Below, piece by piece: positions 1 through 6,496 of a stretch of DNA of 23,506 bases; position 1 is the first letter of the stretch; the number at the start of each line of letters is the position of its first letter. The translations under genes were made by a program, and so were the position numbers. The notes beneath the pieces are model-generated. The model saw only the letters and a program-made list of their open reading frames with translations, searched no databases and had not been told where the DNA came from. The DNA is from a virus: positions 1 to 23,506 of IMG/VR virus record IMGVR_UViG_3300044910_000535. One strand, written 5' to 3'.

Positions 1-13
1 CTCTAGTTGCTAT

Positions 14-574
14 TCAGGCAGGTAATTCGTTTCCAAGAACCTCTACAGCTGCTTCTAAAGCTACAGCCTTTACTGTAACAATCGGTTCTACGGGGATGGG
101 GGGCGACGATAGGAGCGGGGAAGGGGATACCCCTTCCCCTCTTACAGTCGTTACTGACTGTACATCACGGACAAATGCAGGCATGTCTACATTCAAAGAC
201 CTAGTATCCACTAGCGTCACTACCTGACCGACAGCGATCTGGCCATTGACACTCACCGACTTCGGCAACAGGCCATCTACACGTTCCATCAGCAGTCTCA
301 TGCAATAGGCATCTCCCTCGATAGCCTTCTCTACTAGGGTCCTAGCTACTGCCTTTGCATTCAGTCCCTCGTTAGCCTCAAGCTCCTTCATCACCAGCTC
401 GCGGAGCGTGGACAGCTTAAAGCTCACGGGCTCACTGCTAGGCTTCTCTAGCTCCTTCTTGGCCCTAGAAACCAACCGGCTCTCCGGTGACGACTCGGGC
501 TTCTGTTTAGGCTTCTTAGGCTTGAACTTTGATACCGTCTCTGCAACGTCCGTAAGGTTCAGCTTCCTCGGCAT
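14..574 (-). CDS. Small-terminase-like phage protein (tentative)
   Basis: A 186-aa protein. I start it at the ATG at 574 because the open frame further upstream is GC-rich low-complexity sequence outside any plausible protein. Residues 10-50 are lysine/proline-rich (KPKKPKQKPE) and probably disordered. Residues ~60-125 form a helical region reading LVEKAIEGDAYCMRLLMERV followed by DGLLPKSV. This 'A-x-GD-x-A-x-LL-x-R-x-G' layout resembles the C-terminal part of DUF5681-type small terminase or DNA-packaging proteins. The C-terminus is Pro/Ser/Val-rich. If correct, it would help select phage DNA for packaging, with a large terminase gene expected beyond the left edge. It ends at a TGA at 16-14. 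The terminase link is inferred from a short pattern only; hypothetical protein is the safe alternative. Confidence 0.5.
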   Translation of the reverse strand: MPRKLNLTDVAETVSKFKPKKPKQKPESSPESRLVSRAKKELEKPSSEPVSFKLSTLRELVMKELEANEGLNAKAVARTLVEKAIEGDAYCMRLLMERVDGLLPKSVSVNGQIAVGQVVTLVDTRSLNVDMPAFVRDVQSVTTVRGEGVSPSPLLSSPPIPVEPIVTVKAVALEAAVEVLGNELPA

Positions 575-575
575 G

Positions 576-588
576 TGGACTACGGTAG
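576..588 (+). promoter_or_regulatory. TGGAYNNNGGTAG motif, copy 1
   Basis: TGGACTACGGTAG, 2 nt from the start codon of the leftward gene. It contains the perfect dyad CTAC-G-GTAG. On the minus strand the string GCTACCGTAGTCCAC differs at one base from the one in front of the helicase gene. Copies also lie at 5000 (one mismatch), 8747, 12585 and 12780. It may be an operator or part of a promoter. Confidence 0.5.
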
Positions 589-626
589 CATAGACCGCCC
601 TTTCCGTGGATGTGAGTGGGAGTAAA

Positions 627-632
627 ATAATA
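627..632 (-). promoter_or_regulatory. Possible -10 box (TATTAT) for the leftward gene
   Basis: A short AT-rich island (621-633) in otherwise very GC-rich DNA. On the minus strand it reads TATTAT, 5 of 6 to the sigma-70 -10 consensus, and would start transcription near 620, leaving a leader of about 45 nt. No convincing -35 box is seen, so this is weak. Confidence 0.25.
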
Positions 633-645
633 TCGGCCCCCCGTT

Positions 646-677
646 GGGTCCCCCGCGCTGGGGGTCGGGGGTGGGGG
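646..677 (+). other. Potential G-quadruplex
   Basis: GGG at 646-648, an 11-nt spacer, then three runs of five G at 660-664, 667-671 and 673-677 separated by TC and T. This fits four G-tracts, with one long loop. It sits just inside the GC-rich boundary. It may only reflect composition. Confidence 0.35.
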
Positions 678-923
678 TCGGCACCCGCGCTCCCCGCGCG
701 CATCATGCGCACCATGCGCACCCCTCGCGCCCCGCGTCGCGCACCCCTCGAGCACGGCACCCCGGGCACCGTGGACGGCGGCAGCCAAGGCCGACCGGCC
801 CGGCCCGTGGACGGGCTGGGAACGATCCAACCGGCCCAACCGGCGACCCGTGACCGGCGGCCCAACCAGACTCGCCCAACCCGTCACAACCCCGGCGCGT
901 GCAGCGACGTGCGCAGCGCTCCG

Positions 924-953
924 CGTCCCGCCCGGGGCCCGGCGCCCGGGACG
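924..953. repeat. Inverted repeat / strong hairpin
   Basis: CGTCCCG (924-930) pairs perfectly with CGGGACG (947-953) around a 16-nt GC-only loop. No T-tract follows on either strand, so it is not a classical terminator. It may shape the leader of the operon starting at 1114. Confidence 0.4.
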
Positions 954-1113
954 GACCTACAACGACGGCACGACGTTCCCGGGATTGTTGGCAAGCCGCG
1001 ATTGCATTGTGACGATGGACGGTGTAGAAGATGGCACCCGGATTGTTGACCGTTCGAGCGCGCCGCGTTGGTGCGTTGGCCGGTCCGCGCCGGGATGACC
1101 GAGAGCATTGACC

Positions 1114-2139
1114 ATGACCAACGTGAACCCTTCCCAAGTCCGCCGGGCGACCGCCTTGCACGCCGTTGAACAACTGGCAGCGCTGATGGCGGCAGAAGCC
1201 ACCGCCCCGGCGCTCGATCGCGACGCAGTGCGCGCGGAGGTCCGCGCCGTGATCGAGGACCTGACCGCCGACGCGCGCCGGGCTCTTGACAACGTGCTAC
1301 CTCACGCCCGCCCTGACGCGCTGGGCGCAAGCGACAAGTACACCCGCACGCCGACGTGCGACGCGCTCGACGCCGCGCTGAAGGTGATGGACGTGGACGG
1401 CACGCGCTGCGTCATTATGAGCGGCCCGTCTGGCAGCTCGAAGACGTTCGCCGCGCGCCATGCTGCAGCGCGTCGCGGGCGTCCCGTGTACACCGTGGAG
1501 TGTAGCGCTGCCACAACCCGGGAGGACTTGCTTGACCGGCCGTGGACCGGCACGGAAGCCGGGCGCCTCGCGTTTGTGGAGGGCGCAGTGGCTCGCGCCA
1601 TGCGCGACGGCGGCACGCTCATTCTGGATGAGTTCGACTTAGTCCACGCCAGCGTCGTCGGTGCGTTGCACTCGGTGCTCGACCGGGACGCAAGCGCGCG
1701 CCTGTTGTCGGGCGAGCAGCTAGTGGCGCACCCCGCTTTCCGCGTCGTGCTGACGTGCAACGGGCTGCGCCGGGATAGTGGCGGCAACTACTCGGTGCAG
1801 ACCATCAGCACCGCGCTGAAGGGCCGCGCGCTGTTCATCGCAGCGGACTACTTGCCGGAGGACGTGGAAGTCAAGCTGTACGCCGCTCACGGCTACGACG
1901 AGAAGAGCAGCCGGTGGGCGCTTGCTCACTTGGTCGAGGCCCGCGCATTGTTCAAGTGCGGCGCGCACGACGTGCCGCCGTCACCGCGCATGGGCCTGCG
2001 CGTGCTCGCGGCGCTCAAGGCCGGGCTGCAGCCGGAGCAAGCTTGGGGGCTCGCGCTCATCGACGCCTTGCCGGTGAAGGCGGCTGACCAAGTTCGTGAG
2101 CGCTTCGCCGCGCTGAAGGCGACGGGGGTGACGCTGTGA
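1114..2139 (+). CDS. MoxR/CobS-like AAA+ ATPase
   Basis: A 341-aa AAA+ ATPase. I choose the ATG at 1114 (GAGAG 9 nt upstream) over the in-frame TTG at 1108. Walker A is GPSGSSKT (residues 104-111, Lys110). Walker B is LILDEFD (Asp172-Glu173), followed by a helix reading ALHSVLDRD as in MoxR/CobS proteins, where E-x-n-L-L-x-x-LE is usual. A sensor-1-like LTCNG follows, and a helical lid domain makes up the C-terminus. The first ~85 residues are an alanine-rich helical extension. Proteins of this family remodel partner complexes with ATP, usually together with a vWA protein, and the next gene, overlapping by GTGA, is exactly that. The target is unknown. Like its neighbours it has very GC-rich third positions, unlike the flanking phage genes. 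The family call is firm; the biological role is open. Confidence 0.85.
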   Translation: MTNVNPSQVRRATALHAVEQLAALMAAEATAPALDRDAVRAEVRAVIEDLTADARRALDNVLPHARPDALGASDKYTRTPTCDALDAALKVMDVDGTRCVIMSGPSGSSKTFAARHAAARRGRPVYTVECSAATTREDLLDRPWTGTEAGRLAFVEGAVARAMRDGGTLILDEFDLVHASVVGALHSVLDRDASARLLSGEQLVAHPAFRVVLTCNGLRRDSGGNYSVQTISTALKGRALFIAADYLPEDVEVKLYAAHGYDEKSSRWALAHLVEARALFKCGAHDVPPSPRMGLRVLAALKAGLQPEQAWGLALIDALPVKAADQVRERFAALKATGVTL

Positions 2140-3839
2140 GCGCCTTCACCCTGACCGCGCCCCAAGGGCACACGCTCGGCGGCATGACCATCGCGCCGAA
2201 CCGGATGCGGGACTACCACGCTAGCTGCGTTGGCAAGGCCGTCGTCATGCGACTCGCCGGTAATGACAACGGCGCCAGCTTGCTGGACAACGTCGCCGCC
2301 CTGACTGCGTCGCGCCTTCTGGTGAACTACGGAGGCAAGGCTGCAGCCAAGCTGTTCGCCGCCGGTGAGCATCATGGGGCTCGGCACGTTATCGCTGAAG
2401 CCGGTAAGCTTCCGCTCGCCGTGCTCGACCGTTTGAGCGTTGACGAGTGGCTCGTGCTGTTCGCGATCGAACGCAGCGAAGTGGATGCCGCCGTCGAAGT
2501 TGCGAAGTCGGCCCAGGTGTGTTCGGAGACGAGCGCCCGAAGCTCGAAGCTAACCCACCAGGCGTCAGCCCTTCGCCGTCGCGCGGCGGCGGTCCAGCAC
2601 GCCGAGGCCGAGCTTCAAAACGCACAAGCGTGGAACGACTCCAAGCGCTGCGAGCTGGCCCGGGCTCAGGCGCAACGGGATATGCTCGACGGCAGCACCG
2701 GCAACCGGGGCGAGAAGTCCCGCGCCACTCGCGCTCTGAACGAGGCCCGGACGGCAGCAGTGAAGGCCGAGCAGCGCCTGCAGGAAGCGCGTGAGCGCAT
2801 GGACGCAAGCGCGAAGGCTGCCGAGCTGACCGCCGAGGAGGCTCAGGTGATGGCCAAGGCCGACGCCGCAGCGCTGGAGTCTGTCGAGGCGCAGCAGAAG
2901 CACCGCGCTGCGATGACCGCGTGGTGCGCGGTGCAAGCCGCAGCCAACCGGAAGGGCGACACTCACGGCAGCGCCGTCCAGTCGTTCGGTGACTTGCTGG
3001 ACGCGACAACGCAGAACTGGTACCGGGAAGGCCGGTTGCTGGACGCCGTCGAGCAGCAGACTGGTGAGCGGTACGAGCGGAAGACCGGCGGGGCCGGGTA
3101 CTCCGGCGCTTACTCGTGCGGGAAGTGGCAGGCGCTCGAGCGCTCGCCGCTCTCGCAGGGCGCGCAGGACTTTGCCGAGGCCGTGCGCGTGGATGCCGAC
3201 GCCAACACCGTCGTGGATGAGTTCGGCGCGCGCGTAGCGTCTCCCGCGCTCGTTGGCTGGGCCGTCGGCGCGCTGCGCACGCCGCTCTGCACGCGACGTG
3301 CCGGGCGCCAGCCGGTAGCCGTGCAGTTGCTTGTGGACGTGAGTGGCAGCACGGGTGGAATGTCCGTGTCGCTGGGTGTCGCAGCCGCGCAGCTTGTGCG
3401 CGCGCTGCGCGCCGCCGGGCATGACGCCGCCGTGGACGCATGGAACGGCGAGAACTGCAGCGACGAGCAGCCGCCGGTGCTGAACTGGTCGCAGCCGTTA
3501 GACTGCGATTTCGCGCCGAGCAAGCCGAGCGGCGGCACGGACCTGACGCACAGCGCAGCGCCGCGCATGGGCCGACTGCAATCGACTGCGCGCGTTGGCA
3601 TGCGGCAGCTCGTTGTGGTCCTCACCGACGGCGAGACGCGCAGGGACGACCGCGAGTCGTTCCTGCGCAAGGCGTCTTGCCCTTGTGCGTACATCATCGT
3701 CGAGAGCAACGCGCTGGCCCCGGACGCTGACGAGGGCTGGCGCGTCGTGCTGCGTACGTCGGCTGGCGGGTTGCTCGAGGCGCTGACCGGCGCCGAGTTC
3801 GTCGCGCTGATGGACGCTGCTGGTCAGCCAGTGGGTTAG
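2136..3839 (+). CDS. vWA-domain protein, partner of the AAA+ ATPase (CobT-like)
   Basis: A 567-aa protein starting at a GTG that overlaps the ATPase stop codon (GTGA), so the two are probably made in a fixed ratio. Residues ~1-110 are a helical N-domain. Residues ~130-270 are Ala/Glu/Arg-rich and strongly coiled-coil-like. Residues ~395-560 are a von Willebrand factor A domain with a complete metal-ion-dependent adhesion site: DVSGST (Asp401, Ser403, Ser405), Thr468 in GGTDLTH and Asp498 in VLTDGETR. MoxR-vWA pairs include CobS-CobT chelatases, and vWA-MoxR ternary conflict systems have been proposed. No cobalamin or other metal-insertion gene is in the window, so a chelatase role is not supported. 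By analogy the vWA subunit would dock a substrate through the metal site for the ATPase to remodel. Confidence 0.85.
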   Translation: MSAFTLTAPQGHTLGGMTIAPNRMRDYHASCVGKAVVMRLAGNDNGASLLDNVAALTASRLLVNYGGKAAAKLFAAGEHHGARHVIAEAGKLPLAVLDRLSVDEWLVLFAIERSEVDAAVEVAKSAQVCSETSARSSKLTHQASALRRRAAAVQHAEAELQNAQAWNDSKRCELARAQAQRDMLDGSTGNRGEKSRATRALNEARTAAVKAEQRLQEARERMDASAKAAELTAEEAQVMAKADAAALESVEAQQKHRAAMTAWCAVQAAANRKGDTHGSAVQSFGDLLDATTQNWYREGRLLDAVEQQTGERYERKTGGAGYSGAYSCGKWQALERSPLSQGAQDFAEAVRVDADANTVVDEFGARVASPALVGWAVGALRTPLCTRRAGRQPVAVQLLVDVSGSTGGMSVSLGVAAAQLVRALRAAGHDAAVDAWNGENCSDEQPPVLNWSQPLDCDFAPSKPSGGTDLTHSAAPRMGRLQSTARVGMRQLVVVLTDGETRRDDRESFLRKASCPCAYIIVESNALAPDADEGWRVVLRTSAGGLLEALTGAEFVALMDAAGQPVG

Positions 3840-3840
3840 G

Positions 3841-3901
3841 CCCTGAGCGGCGCACGCGGCAGGTCGCCGCGCGCGCGTCCCAATACCTGCGGCGTTCAGG
3901 G
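3841..3901 (+). repeat. Long imperfect hairpin between vWA gene and next gene
   Basis: The outer stem is CCCTGA (3841-3846) with TCAGGG (3896-3901). After a 7-nt bulge, the inner stem ACGCGGCAGGT (3854-3864) pairs 10 of 11 with ACCTGCGGCGT (3885-3895) around a 20-nt loop. No T-tract follows, so it is more likely an mRNA stability or processing element than a terminator. It fills most of the 87-bp gap inside the operon. Confidence 0.45.
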
Positions 3902-3926
3902 ACGCCGCGCGAACCGAAACGAGACC

Positions 3927-4193
3927 ATGACCATGACAAGAAAACTTGACAAGACTGAAGCGATGGCCCGGCGCACTGCGGAAGTGCAAGCGCAGTTGGC
4001 ACACACTCACGCGCTGCACGCGCTGGAGGTCTGCAGCCAGCGCACGGCAATGGCTGCGGAGAATGAGACCCGCACGATGTGGCGCAACGCGCAAGCGCGC
4101 GCGTCGGAAGCCGCGCAGCTGCTCGAGCGGCTCGTCCGCGATATGCGCGCGGCAGACCGCGCCGAGCGCGACGCCGAAGGCGGTGACGCATGA
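3927..4193 (+). CDS. Small helical hypothetical protein
   Basis: An 88-aa, Ala/Arg/Glu-rich protein predicted to be almost wholly helical, with coiled-coil-like heptads in residues ~10-80 (for example ASEAAQLLERLVRDM). No family is recognised. The start is ATG 3927 or ATG 3933. The leader GAGACCATGACC resembles the start region of the ATPase gene (GAGAGCATTGACCATGACC). The stop overlaps the next gene's start (ATGA), so it is part of the operon. It could be a third component or adaptor for the ATPase-vWA pair, but that rests on position only. Confidence 0.65.
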   Translation: MTMTRKLDKTEAMARRTAEVQAQLAHTHALHALEVCSQRTAMAAENETRTMWRNAQARASEAAQLLERLVRDMRAADRAERDAEGGDA

Positions 4194-4582
4194 TCCCGGC
4201 GCATACATTGCACGAGGGCGTGCAAGAGTTCTGGGGGCTCAAGGTTGACGGCGTGCCGATGCCGGAAGTCGCGCGCGCACTGGTCGATGCATGTTCGCAG
4301 GCCGACGTCCAAGCGCTGCACGCGCTGCGCGACCGCGTCGTGCGTTCGTCACCGACCGGGGTCAACCTTTGGATGGCGCTGGCCATGTGTACGTCTCACG
4401 AAGCTTGGACCGTGATCCTCGACACCCGGATTGAGTGGGAGCAGACCGAAGGCACCGAAGCCGACGAGCTGCAAGCGCGCGCCGGGATGGCGCACGCGAT
4501 GGTCAGCTTCCTCAGCCTGCACGCATGGACCGGCGACGCGATTGCACCGGCGGCGCGCCGACCCGGGGAGGGGTTGAACTGA
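4190..4582 (+). CDS. Hypothetical protein of the MoxR-vWA operon
   Basis: A 130-aa, probably soluble helical protein with several Trp residues and no membrane segment or recognised motif. It starts at an ATG overlapping the previous stop (ATGA) and ends in a TGATG overlap with the next gene. This unbroken coupling argues that the protein is real and made with its neighbours. I do not recognise the family. It belongs by composition to the GC-rich segment. Confidence 0.65.
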   Translation: MIPAHTLHEGVQEFWGLKVDGVPMPEVARALVDACSQADVQALHALRDRVVRSSPTGVNLWMALAMCTSHEAWTVILDTRIEWEQTEGTEADELQARAGMAHAMVSFLSLHAWTGDAIAPAARRPGEGLN

Positions 4583-4989
4583 TGCCGCTCTGTATCCGAA
4601 TCCCGGCGGACGGCAACGCCGAGCTGGGCGCAGTGACCGCGTCAGGGTACGAGCAGCTGAATCGCGCGGTAGGTGCTGCCTACGGCGATACGGTCCGGGT
4701 CCATGACGCGCCCGGGGGCATGCACTTCGCGCTATGGATCGACGACGAGGGCGCCCTTGTCGATCACCCGGCCGGTAACGCGCGCGCGTCTGCGCTCGCG
4801 CAGGTGCCGATCTACGGCGACGCGCTCCTGATGGCGACCAACCGAGAAGGCCGTCACGTGGACCTACCCGAAGCCGTCGCCGTCGCCATCATCCGGAACT
4901 ACCCCGCCGCCGGTGCTGCCCCGCGCGTTTACAGCATCGACCCCGACGGCAAGCCGACCGAGGTCACCGGGCTCGACTGGTCGCCCTGA
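4582..4989 (+). CDS. DUF3846-like small protein
   Basis: A 135-aa protein. The open frame extends further 5', but the ATG at 4582 overlaps the upstream stop (TGATG) and begins a sensible sequence (MPLCIRIPADG), so I choose it. The central part reads LWIDDEGALVDHPAGNARAS, then VPIYGDALLMATNREG and a DLPEA tail. This order (acidic 'DE-G', 'N-x-A', then a Y-G-x-A-L-x-x hydrophobic strand) resembles DUF3846 proteins of phages and mobile elements, whose function is unknown. It is the last tightly coupled gene of the operon; a 107-bp gap follows. Confidence 0.6.
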   Translation: MPLCIRIPADGNAELGAVTASGYEQLNRAVGAAYGDTVRVHDAPGGMHFALWIDDEGALVDHPAGNARASALAQVPIYGDALLMATNREGRHVDLPEAVAVAIIRNYPAAGAAPRVYSIDPDGKPTEVTGLDWSP

Positions 4990-4999
4990 TCGCACGGGC

Positions 5000-5012
5000 T
5001 GGCCGGTGGTAG
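5000..5012 (+). promoter_or_regulatory. TGGAYNNNGGTAG motif, copy with one mismatch
   Basis: TGGCCGGTGGTAG in the intergenic gap just after the stop at 4989 and 85 bp before the next gene. It matches the motif seen at 576, 8747, 12585 and 12780 except for C in place of A at position 4. Confidence 0.4.
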
Positions 5013-5084
5013 AAACGCTGCGGGCGTCGCGGGTCTTCGGGCCTGCGGCGCCCGCGCTGCGTTGTGGCGCGCGCTGAGGGCCGC

Positions 5085-5090
5085 TAGGCT
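5085..5090 (+). promoter_or_regulatory. TAGGCT -10-like box, leaderless arrangement
   Basis: TAGGCT is followed by 6 nt and then the ATG at 5097, with no ribosome binding site between. In actinobacteria, TANNNT about 6-7 nt before a start codon marks leaderless transcripts. No clear -35 box is seen. Confidence 0.35.
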
Positions 5091-5096
5091 GCACGC

Positions 5097-5804
5097 ATGC
5101 GCGGGAAGGCGTTTGGGTTCGCGGCACGCTGCGCAGTGCGCTGGGCGCGCTGGGCGCGTTTGAGCATCGGTCCCAAGCCGCCGCCGGTGATCCCGGCAGC
5201 GTACTGGGCAGGCGTCCGGGATACGCTGGAGGCGCTCGCGCTGGCGGAGCGCGAGCGGCTTGTGCGGTCCTATCGGCACGGGGACAACGCCGAGCGCGCG
5301 GACGCGCAGCTCGAGTGGGACGCCATCCGCGAGGCCATCGGCCGAGCCCGGCGCGACGTGGACGCGCTGACGACGACCGGGGTACTTCGCGACGCTGGCC
5401 GGGTGCCGATGCTGCTGGCCGAACTGGACTACGTCCGGGGCGAAGGCCGCCCCGCTGGTGACGAGTTCGGTCCCCGGTTGCGCGGTCAAGGGGTCCGGCT
5501 CCGACCGGTGACCGGGTCAAGGGGTCAGGGGCCGGGCCAAGGGGTCGATGCCTCGCCGGGCCGCGAGGCGGCCGGTCCGGCCAACCAACCAACCCGGGCG
5601 AGCCAGTCAACTGACCTAAAATCTGATTCGGGTAAGCTAGTCACCTGCGCATCGTGCGGCAAGCCAGTCAACTGCGATAGAAATCATGAGTACGAAGACG
5701 ATCCACCTGAACAGCACTGGTACGCCCATCTCCCCAGACCCGGAAGAGACGAGAACAGAAAAACACTCCTTGCGGATGACGAACAAGGAGACGAGGAAGT
5801 CTAG
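5097..5804 (+). CDS. Hypothetical protein with C-terminal zinc-finger-like motif; possible chimera
   Basis: A 235-aa protein. Residues 1-35 are Arg/Ala-rich and basic. Residues ~40-110 are helical. Residues ~120-175 are Gly/Pro/Arg-rich and probably unstructured. Residues ~182-210 contain CASCGKPVNC and then H-E-Y and H-W-Y-A-H, a plausible zinc-binding knuckle. The tail is acidic (DDEQGDEEV). Base composition changes sharply within the gene. Up to about 5613 it is very GC-rich with CG-ending codons, and beyond that it matches the lower-GC flank. The change coincides with the first copy of a 13-bp repeat. This suggests the present gene was made by joining GC-rich sequence to a resident zinc-finger end. 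The last 119 bp overlap the next gene in another frame. Confidence 0.55.
   Translation: MRGKAFGFAARCAVRWARWARLSIGPKPPPVIPAAYWAGVRDTLEALALAERERLVRSYRHGDNAERADAQLEWDAIREAIGRARRDVDALTTTGVLRDAGRVPMLLAELDYVRGEGRPAGDEFGPRLRGQGVRLRPVTGSRGQGPGQGVDASPGREAAGPANQPTRASQSTDLKSDSGKLVTCASCGKPVNCDRNHEYEDDPPEQHWYAHLPRPGRDENRKTLLADDEQGDEEV
5484..5546 (+). repeat. Three copies of GGTCAAGGGGTC
   Basis: Copies lie at 5484-5495, 5515-5526 and 5535-5546 (the last has C for T at position 3), spaced 31 and 20 bp apart. They lie inside the low-complexity part of the gene at 5097 and encode different residues because the spacing is not a multiple of three, so the DNA rather than the protein is repeated. Confidence 0.5.
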
Positions 5805-6074
5805 GTCCGAGCAAGCCCCAGAAAACGGGCAGCTAGTCTACGTCCCCAAGTCAGTTCTTCCGTACATCCGAAGCACGCTCAACTGGGTCGGCGTTGTCGT
5901 GTCCTACACCCGGCACACGGGAGTCAAGCCGACGAAGTGTACTGGCCGCGTTCTCGACGTAAGGCTGATGAAGAACGGCAGTACATCCATGCTCGTAAAC
6001 TGCTGGGACCATGAACAGCACAAGCCGACATGGAAGCATAGCCGTGGACTTGATTACGTCGAGCCAGTCAACTG
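5601..6074 (+). repeat. Three dispersed 13-bp repeats AGCCAGTCAACTG
   Basis: Perfect copies lie at 5601-5613, 5662-5674 and 6062-6074. Each holds the palindrome CAGT-CA-ACTG. Copies 2 and 3 encode P-V-N-C in two different genes; copy 1 is read in another frame. Copy 1 lies where GC content falls. They could be a recombination footprint, a protein-binding site or a small duplication. Confidence 0.6.
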
Positions 6075-6081
6075 CCAGTAG
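5686..6081 (+). CDS. Hypothetical protein, start uncertain
   Basis: Up to 131 aa from the ATG at 5686, or 101 aa from the ATG at 5776; neither has a good ribosome binding site. The later start leaves a 29-bp overlap with the upstream gene instead of 119 bp and removes a Ser/Thr-rich leader that may be only a shadow of the other frame. The clear folded part is the last ~85 residues (QLVYVPKSVLPYIRSTLNWV onwards), with beta-strand-like stretches, two Cys and a C-terminal PVNCQ encoded by the third 13-bp repeat. No family is recognised. Its end overlaps the convergent gene's end by 14 bp (6068-6081). Base composition is like the main phage rather than the GC-rich segment. Confidence 0.5.
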   Translation: MSTKTIHLNSTGTPISPDPEETRTEKHSLRMTNKETRKSRSEQAPENGQLVYVPKSVLPYIRSTLNWVGVVVSYTRHTGVKPTKCTGRVLDVRLMKNGSTSMLVNCWDHEQHKPTWKHSRGLDYVEPVNCQ

Positions 6082-6496
6082 AACGGCACGCAAGCTCGAA
6101 CACCGCGTAGACATTGCCATTGATGGTATTGAGCTTGAACTCGACACGGTACGAGTGGCCGCCTTGGAACGCATACTGGGTCGTGAACGTGTAAGTGAAG
6201 TTGTACCCGATCAAGTCCTCTGACCACCCGTTCAAGGTCAAGGGAATGATGATGTTGGTGTAGGCAACGCTGGCCGAGTACACCGGGACTAGCGTATCGG
6301 GCAATGACGTTCCGCTCGTGCCTGCGCTAGCGTATGCAGTCAAATCTGTGCTATCAAACACAGAAATAGCGATGTTGCTCGACACCGCAGACGTAAAGCT
6401 GCTCGACGAAATCAGGTTGTTGTCGCCACCGGACAAGCGTGCTTTGAGATAGACGCCTGCGCCTTCGTAGAACTCACCTCTCATGGGGGCGATCAT
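6068..6496 (-). CDS. Probable small structural protein
   Basis: A 142-aa protein rich in Ser, Thr, Ala and Tyr, with alternating hydrophobic residues as in beta-sandwich virion proteins (for example YNFTYTFTTQYAFQGGHSY). No family is recognised. The ATG at 6496 overlaps the upstream stop as TGATG, so it is the last gene of the fibre operon. A second ATG lies five codons in. It may be a fibre-associated or decoration-type protein, judged from composition and position. Confidence 0.6.
   Translation of the reverse strand: MIAPMRGEFYEGAGVYLKARLSGGDNNLISSSSFTSAVSSNIAISVFDSTDLTAYASAGTSGTSLPDTLVPVYSASVAYTNIIIPLTLNGWSEDLIGYNFTYTFTTQYAFQGGHSYRVEFKLNTINGNVYAVFELACRSTGS

Larger units (their letters stand above)
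590..1107. other. GC-rich non-coding leader with repeats and hairpins
   Basis: About 520 bp without a credible gene. Open frames exist on both strands only because stop codons are rare at this base composition; their products are Pro/Arg/Gly-rich and unlike folded proteins. What is visible: G-runs at 646-677; repeats of ATGCGCACC/CGCGCACCCC at 700-750; the inverted repeat GCCCGT-GG-ACGGGC at 803-816; a hairpin at 924-953; and near-copies of the 13-bp intergenic motif at 772-784 (TGGACGGCGGCAG) and 1016-1027 (TGGACGGTGTAG). It lies between a leftward gene and the rightward MoxR-vWA operon, so it should hold the promoter(s) of that operon. It is also the left edge of the GC-rich segment. Confidence 0.6.

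Noticed and set aside
574-865. N-terminal extension of the leftward gene to 865
   Set aside because: The extra 97 residues are GC-rich low-complexity sequence that crosses the 13-bp motif and the AT-rich promoter-like island; the ATG at 574 starts a normal protein.
606-1098. Open frames of 80-150 codons on both strands in the GC-rich leader
   Set aside because: Stops are rare at this composition. The products are Pro/Arg/Gly-rich without a fold, frames overlap on both strands, and none has a good start.
2389-3441. Long minus-strand frame (350 codons) opposite the vWA gene
   Set aside because: Product is Arg/Ala/Ser-rich noise. The plus strand encodes intact vWA metal-site residues, so this is a shadow of GC-rich codons.
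1114-3839. Cobalt chelatase CobS-CobT for cobalamin synthesis
   Set aside because: Domain types match, but no CobN or other cobalamin gene is present; a general MoxR-vWA function is the safer reading.
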